Assembly (NCBI GenBank): GCA_031254905.1
Contig: JAIRTN010000152.1
Location: 1 to 5,169 of the forward strand
Source of the DNA: Coriobacteriales bacterium
GTDB lineage: Bacteria > Actinomycetota > Coriobacteriia > Coriobacteriales > UBA8131
Direction of reading: 5' to 3'
DNA length: 5,169 bases
Every line of letters begins with the position of its first letter. Within the stretch, counting starts at the first letter, position 1. Below, piece by piece: positions 1 through 5,169 of this stretch. Under the pieces are notes generated by a model that was not told the origin of the DNA, searched no databases, and worked only from the letters and a program-made list of their open reading frames with translations. The translations under genes and the position numbers were made by a program.

Positions 1-1931
1 TCGCCGGGCACCGAACTCACCTCAAAGGAGCCGTTCATCTTCTCGACGATACTCTTGGATATGGCCAGCCCAAGCCCCGTCCCGCCATAGCGACGCGAGG
101 TGCTCGAATCCGCCTGCTCAAACGAGTCAAAGAGCCGCGCCTGCTGTTCGGGCGCGATGCCGATGCCGCTGTCCGTAACGGCACATCTGATGGTGCAGAC
201 CTCGTCCTCCTCTTTAACGAGCGCAAACTCAAGGCCAATCTTGCCTCCGTCGGGCGTAAACTTCGTAGCGTTGGCAAGCAGGTTGGTGATGACTTGGGCA
301 ATGCGCTGGTCGTCGCCAATAAGGTAGTCGGGAATCAGCGGCGAAACCTCTGAGACAAAGGCTTGGTCGCGCTCCGTAAGCCTGAAACTCATCATCGAGA
401 CAATACGGTCCACCATCGACTTAAACGAGAAGGGCGCAGAATGCAACTCGAGTTTCCCCGCCTCGATTTTCGACATATCGAGGATGTCGTTGATGACGCC
501 AATAAGATGGCTCGAAGCCTCTTTAATCTTCTTGACGCGCTGGTCCTTCTTCTCCCGGTCATCCGTAACAAGCGCGAGATTCGTCATGCCGATGATGGCG
601 TTTATGGGCGTGCGTATCTCATGGCTCATGTTCGCGAGAAAGGCACTCTTGGCCTGCGAACTGACCAGTGCCTGCTCACGGGCGCACACAAGGTCATCGA
701 CCATCTCTTGTCGGATAATCGCGTTTGCAAGCAGTATGCTCGCCGAGCGCATGATTTCAATCTCAGGCTCGCTAAAACTCTGCTGCTTTTGCGCGGTGCT
801 GAACTCGACCAAGCCCCAAAATCCCTCGCGCGTAGAAACCGGCGTCAGCACAAAGGAGTTGACTCCCCTCTCCTTCATATTAGTACGCAAATCGCCCTGA
901 AAATCGAAAATCTCATCGTCGACGGTGTGCAGTTCTTCCAAGTCCGGCAGCAGGCGCTGAGACAACAGGGCACGGGGCCGCTCGGCAAGGCGCTCCTCAA
1001 AATCCGGGAACGCGTCTTTATCGAGCGACGGATAGCCTTCATATAATTCGAGGATAAGGGCGGGGTTGAACTCCGTGGCGTGCCGCCCTTCTCCCCATTT
1101 GTACTTTTCTTTTCCGGCTTCGAGGTCCCCGAGGGCTTCGGCTTCGGCTTCGGCTTCGCCACCGCCAGTCTCGAAAGGAAGCGCGCGCCAGATGCGAACG
1201 TGGTTGATTCTAAACGCCTCGGCCAAAAGTCTCAGCCCCTCCCGCAGCGCGCTTTGTGCGTCCTGCTCGTCCGTGGACAGAAGGATGGTTGCCACCTGAT
1301 TGGTCGCGTCGCGCAGTTCGTTGCTGCGCTTGACGGTCTCGATGGCACCGTCGGCGCGGCGTTTTTCGTCGTCGTAGATGTGGCGCTGGAACCACGCCAC
1401 CAGCCCGATGAAGGCCCCCACCACAAAGATTGACTGGACGATTTCCACGAAAGACTGAAAGGGGGTGAGTTCGGTGATGGGGATGATGGGGATGTCGGCG
1501 ATGCTGATGAGGTAGCAGATTAGGATGACCAGTATTTGGCTGATAATCAGCGCGGCGCGGACGACACCTTGCGACAGGACGAACATGAGGACGATGCTCA
1601 TGACGAAATAGGCTGCCAGACCGCTTGACATGCCGCCGTTGATGAAAAAGAGGATGGGCAAGAGGACGTTGCCGAGGATGGTGAGAGTGATGGGAACCGC
1701 AAGCGCGTGGAGGCGGCAGCGGTTGATGAGGACGAAGGTGAGGATGATGCTCGCGAGTATGACGAGCAGCGTCGCGATGGCGAGGGGGGAAACCCGCTCG
1801 ATGACGCGGGCGACGGTGCTGAGGATTGTGGTGGCCACGCCAAAACAGATGACCATGTTAAGGATACGCGCTTCGAGAGCCAGTTCCTCAGAGAAGATGT
1901 ACCTGTCGATAAACCCACGGATTCTTTGCAT
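1..1931 (-). CDS. Membrane sensor histidine kinase (6 TM, GAF-like, HisKA, HATPase_c), 3' end missing
   Basis: Partial two-component sensor kinase: 643 complete codons, then the frame leaves the window. It is predicted to autophosphorylate a histidine using ATP at the cytoplasmic face and pass the phosphate to a response regulator not seen here. Six hydrophobic segments lie at about residues 22-43, 50-69, 77-98, 105-121, 125-146 and 163-184, with almost no extracytoplasmic loop. A GAF-like region follows (about 205-420; start [14 protein letters not shown], end [20 protein letters not shown]). The HisKA H-box is [16 protein letters not shown] with phosphoacceptor His437. HATPase_c shows the N-box [10 protein letters not shown] (Asn554), G1 DSGIGI (Asp587), F-box LFDSFEQAD (about 600-608) and G2 [12 protein letters not shown] (about 614-625). 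All catalytic motifs look intact, so the enzyme is probably active. The end of HATPase_c, and any fused receiver domain, lies beyond position 1. The ATG at 1931 is chosen because the helix before TM1 ([13 protein letters not shown]) looks like real protein. No Shine-Dalgarno sequence is evident, and the frame stays open upstream to a GTG at 2045, but that extension is Pro-rich and looks non-coding. The ligand is unknown. Confidence 0.95.
   Translation of the reverse strand, partial: MQRIRGFIDRYIFSEELALEARILNMVICFGVATTILSTVARVIERVSPLAIATLLVILASIILTFVLINRCRLHALAVPITLTILGNVLLPILFFINGGMSSGLAAYFVMSIVLMFVLSQGVVRAALIISQILVILICYLISIADIPIIPITELTPFQSFVEIVQSIFVVGAFIGLVAWFQRHIYDDEKRRADGAIETVKRSNELRDATNQVATILLSTDEQDAQSALREGLRLLAEAFRINHVRIWRALPFETGGGEAEAEAEALGDLEAGKEKYKWGEGRHATEFNPALILELYEGYPSLDKDAFPDFEERLAERPRALLSQRLLPDLEELHTVDDEIFDFQGDLRTNMKERGVNSFVLTPVSTREGFWGLVEFSTAQKQQSFSEPEIEIMRSASILLANAIIRQEMVDDLVCAREQALVSSQAKSAFLANMSHEIRTPINAIIGMTNLALVTDDREKKDQRVKKIKEASSHLIGVINDILDMSKIEAGKLELHSAPFSFKSMVDRIVSMMSFRLTERDQAFVSEVSPLIPDYLIGDDQRIAQVITNLLANATKFTPDGGKIGLEFALVKEEDEVCTIRCAVTDSGIGIAPEQQARLFDSFEQADSSTSRRYGGTGLGLAISKSIVEKMNGSFEVSSVPG
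1134..1157 (-). repeat. Four tandem hexamers encoding (Glu-Ala)4 in the kinase GAF-like region
   Basis: Four exact head-to-tail copies of GGCTTC on the plus strand (GAAGCC on the coding strand). They encode EAEAEAEA at residues 259-266 of the histidine kinase. The hexamer keeps the reading frame, so copy-number change by slippage would lengthen or shorten an acidic loop without a frameshift. The repeat sits just after the IWRALPFE strand of the GAF-like region and is followed by a charged stretch ([16 protein letters not shown]), so it is probably a surface loop. Confidence 0.85.
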
Positions 1932-2067
1932 CGCGAAATGGTAACACGGAGTAGCACTTTGACTTTGCGCGGGGAGCGGGGGGAACGGCCTTCGGGCGAT
2001 TCTGCTCGGATACGTACGCGGGGGGTGTTTGGGGATGAATTTCACCGGCTTCAGTGTGCCTTTCGGC

Positions 2068-2162
2068 GGGGTTGGGGGGTGTGGGGGTGGGGGCGGTTGG
2101 GGTGGCGCTCGGCTCGGCGGGGCGAGGTTGGGGGCGGTTGGGGGGGCGCCCGGGACGGGGGG
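2068..2162 (+). other. G-tract cluster with strong G-quadruplex potential
   Basis: The plus strand has consecutive G-runs with very short loops. The first cluster is G4 (2068-2071), G6 (2074-2079), G5 (2083-2087), G5 (2089-2093) and G4 (2099-2102), with loops TT, TGT, T and CGGTT. A second cluster is G4 (2119-2122), G5 (2130-2134), G7 (2140-2146), G3 (2152-2154) and G6 (2157-2162). Either meets the usual four-tract quadruplex pattern, and the minus strand could form the matching i-motif. The tract lies upstream of the putative DUF2339 promoter, so it would act as DNA for that gene. It would appear as C-rich RNA only if the kinase transcript started beyond it. Quadruplex formation is inferred from sequence alone. 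Confidence 0.75.
2089..2143 (+). repeat. 14-bp direct repeat GGGGGCGGTTGGGG, two copies
   Basis: GGGGGCGGTTGGGG occurs exactly at 2089-2102 and again at 2130-2143, starting 41 bp apart, inside the G-tract cluster. It could reflect local duplication or paired protein-binding sites. In such low-complexity sequence, chance similarity is also plausible. Confidence 0.7.
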
Positions 2163-2190
2163 CAACATCGCGGGACGCCCCAACCTTCAG

Positions 2191-2230
2191 CGCAACCCTG
2201 CGCAACCCTGCGCAACCCTGCGCAACCCTC
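2191..2230 (+). repeat. Four tandem 10-bp repeats (CGCAACCCTG) upstream of DUF2339 gene
   Basis: Three perfect copies of CGCAACCCTG (2191-2200, 2201-2210, 2211-2220) are followed by a fourth with one terminal change (CGCAACCCTC, 2221-2230). A degenerate unit (CCAACCTTCAG) precedes the array, and the core CAACCCT recurs at 2249-2255, just before the -10-like box. The 10-bp period places each copy on nearly the same face of the DNA helix, as expected for an array of activator or repressor sites. Simple slippage expansion is the alternative. No known operator was recognised. Confidence 0.85.
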
Positions 2231-2262
2231 AACTCCCGCGCGCATTCTCAACCCTCCTCGTT

Positions 2263-2268
2263 TACAAT
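2263..2268 (+). promoter_or_regulatory. Possible -10 box for the DUF2339 gene
   Basis: TACAAT matches the sigma-70 type -10 consensus at five of six positions and is one of few AT-rich spots in this GC-rich intergenic region. Transcription would start near 2275 and leave a leader of about 40 nt before the ATG. At 16-18 bp upstream the sequence is GC-rich (around GCGCAT) and bears no resemblance to TTGACA. The promoter would therefore need an activator, another sigma factor, or be a false call. The nearby CAACCCT repeats are candidate activator sites. Confidence 0.35.
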
Positions 2269-2303
2269 AAGGGAGTTCAGGCCCATTCTCCTCAGCGCGA
2301 CCA

Positions 2304-2308
2304 AGGAG
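2304..2308 (+). promoter_or_regulatory. Shine-Dalgarno sequence of the DUF2339 gene
   Basis: AGGAG ends eight bases before the ATG at 2317, a standard spacing. It fixes the start of the DUF2339 reading frame and supports a bacterial origin for the window. Confidence 0.8.
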
Positions 2309-2316
2309 TGATTGTC

Positions 2317-5169
2317 ATGTTCGAGTTCTTTGTGCTGCTCATCGCGATTGTCGCCCTCGTTTTGATGATTCTTCTGTACGTCGAAACTCGTAAAACCGGC
2401 GCATGGACGCGCACACTTGCGCAGATGATTCAGAAAAATGGGGATGAGTACGGCACGCAATTGCAGCAGCAGCCGCCCCAAGACCTAACAGCCGCCGCGG
2501 CGCCGTCCTACCCACCACCATCTCCTACGGAGGCGCCACCCTTCTATCCGGCGCCCTCCTCTCAGCAGCAGACAGCGTTCACGGCAGTACTGGCGCCCAC
2601 AGCGCAGGTGCCGCCACCCCCGACGCCTGCCTATCCTCCGCCGACACCGGTGGCTCAACCCCAGCCCCAGCCCTATCCTCAAGCGTATCCCCAACAGTAT
2701 TACCCGCAGCCGCAGCCTTACCCGCCGGCGCAGCCTTATCCCCACACAGCCCCGGCAGCATGGGCGACGCAAACGCCGCCCCCGGCCCAACCTTATCCCC
2801 AACCTTATCCTCAGACCTACCCGCAACCCCAGCCCTATCAGCAACCCTATCCGCAGCCTTATCCTCAGCCCTATCCGCAGCCCGCTGCCGCCACAAACGA
2901 CGGCACTCCTCAGGCGCGCTCGATGGAAAACCTGTTCGGGCGCAACATCTTGGGCATAGTCGCCTCAATCTTGGTGTTTATTGGGCTGATATCCCTCGGC
3001 TTTTTCGTCGTGCCCCTCCTGACCGAGGTCGTCAGAATCGTGCTGATGTTCCTGCTCAGCGCCCTGCTGATGGGAAGCGGCTTCCTGCTTAACGAGCGTT
3101 ACTCCAACAACTTTACCAAGACCCTCCTCGGCACCGGCTGCGGCGCCTTCTTTATCTCCATCATGGTTACGCATCTCTACTTCCACGCCTTCAACGAAAT
3201 CGTCGCGTTTTCGCTGCTGCTGGTTTGGCTGGCGGTGGCGCTTCTGATGACCCGCCGCTCCCAGTCGCTTTTGGTGGGCATCATCGCGCACGCGGGCATG
3301 ATACTTTCTGTGTGCGCGGGCTACCTTGCCGGGCTGGACGATTCCCGCCTCCTGCTGCTCGTCCTCTACCAGATGCTCTCAACGGCGCTTATCGTGGGCG
3401 GCAACCTCCTGTGTTACAAGAAGATGTACCGCTTCGGGCTTTTTGCCTCGCTCGCGCTCATCATTTTCGCGAGCATCGTTATGTGGCAGCGTTTCTTTGA
3501 GCCGGGCGCCAGCTTTGGCTCGCTTTTGCCCGTCCCCCTTATCGCTGCGGTATTCCTCGTCCAATTCGTGGGCAGTAGCTTCCTCTCCTACCTCCTTTTT
3601 GCGTCGTGTGTCCGCGTTAAGGACAGCGCGACCCAAGGGCTGCTTCAGGGGTTGAACACGCTGCTCTGGACGACGGTGCTGTTCCTCGACGTCACGCTGC
3701 TTGTCGTCAAACTCGGCCTGTTTTTGCGCAACAACCCCCTCGACATTATCAAACTCCCCTATGCGCCGCTACCTTGGGCGCTCGGCGTGTCGCTTCTCAT
3801 CCTCGCCCTTGCCGCCCTCGTGCTGATGGCGCTTCGTAAGCGGATGGCCTTTGATAAGGCGACGGAAACCGTAAGCGTGCTCGTTTTGGCGTTTGTGGCC
3901 GCCGGGCTTTTGATGCTCCATCTGTTCTTGCACCTTGCCCTCGAAACAAGCGGGCCACACCTCGGCTACTTTGTGGTGGTGGCCATAGGGTTCATGGCCG
4001 CGATGGCCTTCAGCAAAAATCAGGTTTTCGCCGTTTCTGCCCGCGTGGCCTTGGCCATCGACGCCATATTTACGCTCGGCGGGGGTTTCTGGGAGTTGAT
4101 ACGCGTCGGCACCATCTGGCTCGCAATCGCCTATCTCGTGTTGCTCCTTGTGCTCACGTGGCTCAGTTATCGAAGCCTCGAGGAAGGTTCGCGTTCGCGC
4201 TACGCCGTTGGTATCAAGCTGTTTCTTCTCATCAGCTTTCAGGTTTCGCTCGCCAACATCCTGTTCCAGCCCACACTCAGCACTGTGCTGTTCTTACCCC
4301 TCTCGGTTGACACCTTGTCGCGCTATTCCGGCCCCGCTCTGCCGGCGCTGTTTTTCCTGCTCTGCGCCGCGGCCCTGTTCGTCATGATGCTCTGTAAGCG
4401 CGACACGCCTCTTCCATTCTTCAGGACCAACGAGTTCATCATCATATTCGGCGCGGCCTGCTGCATCTCCCTCGGTTCCACGGAGACACTTGCCACCGTG
4501 CTTCAAATCATCACGGCAGTTGTCTGCTTTGCCATCATGTTCGAGCGCATACGCAGACTGGCGCGCGCAACGGCAACAGCCGCCCAAAACCCCGCGCTCC
4601 CCCGCCCCAAGAGTTCCATCGAGGCCATCACCGCCGCGGCCATGACCTCAGTCTTTTTGGCGCTCATCAGTTCTCTGACCGACTGGTTTAGCCAAACCTA
4701 CTCCCTCAGCCTCGCCGCGATGTTCATCGCCTTGGTGATTGTCGCGCTCGGCTTCTGGTCTCGCTGCCCCTCGCTCAGACTTTTCGGACTGGTCTTGATG
4801 GTGCTCAGCGTTATCAAACTAGTCACCTACGACATCAGAGACCTCGACTCGCTCATGCGCGTCGTGGCCTTCATCGGCGGCGGCATCATCTGCTTCGGCG
4901 TCAGCGCCCTCTACAACTTCGCCGTCAAACGCTTCGAGTTCGCCTCGAACCCCGCTCCCGTCTCCCCATCAGCACCCCCCGCGCCACCTGCGCCACTTGT
5001 GCCACTTGTGCCCCCCGCATCGCCTGCTCCGCCTACTCAACCTATCTATCCCCCGCCACCACCTCCCACATCCGCGTCCCCGTCCGGCCCGCGGCCCCGC
5101 CCCGCGCCGGGGGGGCCCCAGCGCCCCCCGCCGCCGCCGCGCCCCCACGCCGCCGCGCGCCCCCCCCCC
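2317..5169 (+). CDS. DUF2339 family multi-pass membrane protein with Pro/Tyr/Gln-rich linker, 3' end missing
   Basis: 951 codons are open to the window end with no stop. The DUF2339 family consists of large polytopic membrane proteins with no established biochemical function, so none is assigned. Residues 2-21 form one membrane segment (FEFFVLLIAIVALVLMILLY), followed by ETRK. Residues about 50-200 are a Pro/Tyr/Gln/Ala-rich linker. The core begins at ENLFGRNILGIVASI (residue 204) and has roughly 20-22 hydrophobic segments up to about residue 870. Family-like features are the opening ENLFGRN helix, the glycine-containing stretch LLGTGCGAFFISIM (about 270-283), and the final motif KLVTYDIRDLDSLMRVVAFIGGG (about 834-856, with Lys834, Asp839 and Arg848). 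From residue 879 the chain is again Pro-rich. Positive residues after the first segment and after the last (AVKRFEF) suggest both Pro-rich parts are cytoplasmic. The start is set by the ATG at 2317 with AGGAG eight bases upstream. The extreme C-terminus coincides with suspicious T-free sequence and may not be reliable. Confidence 0.92.
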   Translation, partial: MFEFFVLLIAIVALVLMILLYVETRKTGAWTRTLAQMIQKNGDEYGTQLQQQPPQDLTAAAAPSYPPPSPTEAPPFYPAPSSQQQTAFTAVLAPTAQVPPPPTPAYPPPTPVAQPQPQPYPQAYPQQYYPQPQPYPPAQPYPHTAPAAWATQTPPPAQPYPQPYPQTYPQPQPYQQPYPQPYPQPYPQPAAATNDGTPQARSMENLFGRNILGIVASILVFIGLISLGFFVVPLLTEVVRIVLMFLLSALLMGSGFLLNERYSNNFTKTLLGTGCGAFFISIMVTHLYFHAFNEIVAFSLLLVWLAVALLMTRRSQSLLVGIIAHAGMILSVCAGYLAGLDDSRLLLLVLYQMLSTALIVGGNLLCYKKMYRFGLFASLALIIFASIVMWQRFFEPGASFGSLLPVPLIAAVFLVQFVGSSFLSYLLFASCVRVKDSATQGLLQGLNTLLWTTVLFLDVTLLVVKLGLFLRNNPLDIIKLPYAPLPWALGVSLLILALAALVLMALRKRMAFDKATETVSVLVLAFVAAGLLMLHLFLHLALETSGPHLGYFVVVAIGFMAAMAFSKNQVFAVSARVALAIDAIFTLGGGFWELIRVGTIWLAIAYLVLLLVLTWLSYRSLEEGSRSRYAVGIKLFLLISFQVSLANILFQPTLSTVLFLPLSVDTLSRYSGPALPALFFLLCAAALFVMMLCKRDTPLPFFRTNEFIIIFGAACCISLGSTETLATVLQIITAVVCFAIMFERIRRLARATATAAQNPALPRPKSSIEAITAAAMTSVFLALISSLTDWFSQTYSLSLAAMFIALVIVALGFWSRCPSLRLFGLVLMVLSVIKLVTYDIRDLDSLMRVVAFIGGGIICFGVSALYNFAVKRFEFASNPAPVSPSAPPAPPAPLVPLVPPASPAPPTQPIYPPPPPPTSASPSGPRPRPAPGGPQRPPPPPRPHAAARPPP
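2656..2883 (+). repeat. QPYP-type low-complexity repeat in the DUF2339 protein linker
   Basis: Residues about 114-189 are built from Gln-Pro-Tyr-Pro and variants (QAYP, QQYYP, QTYP), with about 13 tyrosines and almost no charge. The most regular part is the end, QPYPQPYPQPYPQP (residues 176-189), a 12-bp period at DNA level. Synonymous changes (CCC/CCT/CCG, CAA/CAG) separate the copies, so the repeat is maintained at protein level and is not a fresh DNA expansion. The segment is expected to be disordered and joins the N-terminal membrane segment to the DUF2339 core. Confidence 0.85.
4981..5016 (+). repeat. 9-bp tandem repeats encoding APP/APL/VPL/VPP in the C-terminal tail
   Basis: Four units of nine bases (GCGCCACCT, GCGCCACTT, GTGCCACTT, GTGCCCCCC) encode Ala-Pro-Pro, Ala-Pro-Leu, Val-Pro-Leu and Val-Pro-Pro at residues 889-900. 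They lie in the Pro-rich tail after the last membrane segment. The stepwise one- or two-base differences between neighbours suggest slippage duplication followed by drift. Confidence 0.7.
5084..5169. other. T-free, extremely GC-rich window end
   Basis: In these 86 bases there is no T and there are only two A, and the sequence ends in nine C. Read in frame it gives only Pro, Arg, Gly, Ala, Gln, His and Ser. All three stop codons need T, so the open frame carries no information here. It may be a real Pro/Arg-rich tail, but base composition this skewed at a sequence end is also typical of low-quality or misassembled terminal reads. Confidence 0.7.

Larger units (their letters stand above)
1932..2316. 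other. Divergent intergenic region between kinase and DUF2339 gene
   Basis: These 385 bp separate the two start codons and should hold both promoters. The part next to the kinase (1932-2060) is mixed in composition, and I found no convincing -35/-10 pair on the minus strand and no Shine-Dalgarno sequence before the kinase ATG. The middle (2068-2162) is extremely G-rich on the plus strand. The part next to the DUF2339 gene has the 10-bp tandem repeats, a weak -10 box and a clear Shine-Dalgarno sequence. Open frames crossing the region translate to Gly/Arg/Pro-rich low-complexity sequence and have no ribosome site that I can see, so I do not call a gene here. Confidence 0.8.

Noticed and set aside
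363..1046. 227-codon plus-strand open frame
   Set aside because: It lies antisense to the HisKA and GAF-like part of the kinase, whose minus-strand motifs (H-box, N-box) are unmistakable. The plus-strand translation shows no domain and has no ribosome site that I could see.
2011..2018. TACGTACG palindrome near the kinase as a regulator site
   Set aside because: It is a single short self-complementary 6-mer pair with no second copy or recognised consensus.
1932..2045. N-terminal extension of the kinase to an in-frame GTG at 2045
   Set aside because: The frame is open, but the 38 extra residues are Pro/Arg-rich with no helix or membrane character, and no Shine-Dalgarno sequence precedes the GTG. 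The ATG at 1931 begins a sensible amphipathic helix.
2094..2146. Telomere-like GGTTGGGG sequence
   Set aside because: The units are irregular, lie inside the window and not at an end, and sit between ordinary bacterial genes.
2144..2154. GGGCGCCC and CCCGGG palindromes as an operator or terminator
   Set aside because: Short GC palindromes are expected by chance in a tract this G-rich, and no U-run follows, so neither a terminator nor an operator is supported.
2191..2230. CRISPR array
   Set aside because: The 10-bp units are directly adjacent with no spacers and are far too short for CRISPR repeats.
1707..2270. 187-codon plus-strand open frame spanning the kinase start and the intergenic region
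   Set aside because: Its first half is antisense to the kinase membrane segments. Its second half is Gly/Arg/Trp- and Pro/Thr/Gln-rich translation of G-tracts and the 10-bp repeats, with no protein-like features.
2485..2844. Minus-strand Arg/Gly/Leu-rich open frame
   Set aside because: It is the complement of the Pro/Tyr/Gln codons of the DUF2339 linker. Its repeat of Arg, Gly and Leu is a by-product of that composition.

Overview
The window is bacterial DNA of fairly high GC content holding two large, divergently transcribed protein genes. Both run off the ends of the window. On the minus strand, positions 1931 to 1 encode a membrane-anchored sensor histidine kinase: six predicted membrane segments, a GAF-like domain, a HisKA dimerisation and phosphoacceptor domain, and most of a HATPase_c domain. 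Its C-terminus lies beyond position 1. On the plus strand, positions 2317 to 5169 encode a very large multi-pass membrane protein that I recognise as a DUF2339 family member. It carries an unusually long Pro/Tyr/Gln-rich linker near its N-terminus and a second Pro-rich stretch at its C-terminus. No stop codon is reached before the window ends.

The 385 bp between the two start codons (1932-2316) hold no convincing gene but are not featureless. They contain a dense run of G-tracts at about 2068-2162 with strong G-quadruplex potential, which includes a 14-bp direct repeat. Next come four head-to-tail 10-bp repeats at 2191-2230, then a weak -10-like box (2263-2268), then a clear Shine-Dalgarno sequence (2304-2308) in front of the DUF2339 gene. 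The kinase start has no obvious Shine-Dalgarno sequence.

The organism cannot be assigned securely. The Shine-Dalgarno sequence, the HisKA/HATPase kinase and DUF2339 all say Bacteria; nothing resolves the phylum. No RNA gene, mobile element, CRISPR array or terminator was seen. A functional link between the kinase and the DUF2339 protein is only suggested by their shared divergent intergenic region. No response regulator is visible, although one could follow the kinase or be fused to it beyond the left edge.

The last 86 bases (5084-5169) contain no T and only two A, and end in a C run. They may be a real Pro/Arg/Ala-rich tail or a degraded contig end. Stop codons are impossible in T-free sequence, so the open frame there proves nothing. 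I see no clear new defence, mobile or RNA system. The most noteworthy items are the architecture of the DUF2339 protein and the structured intergenic region.
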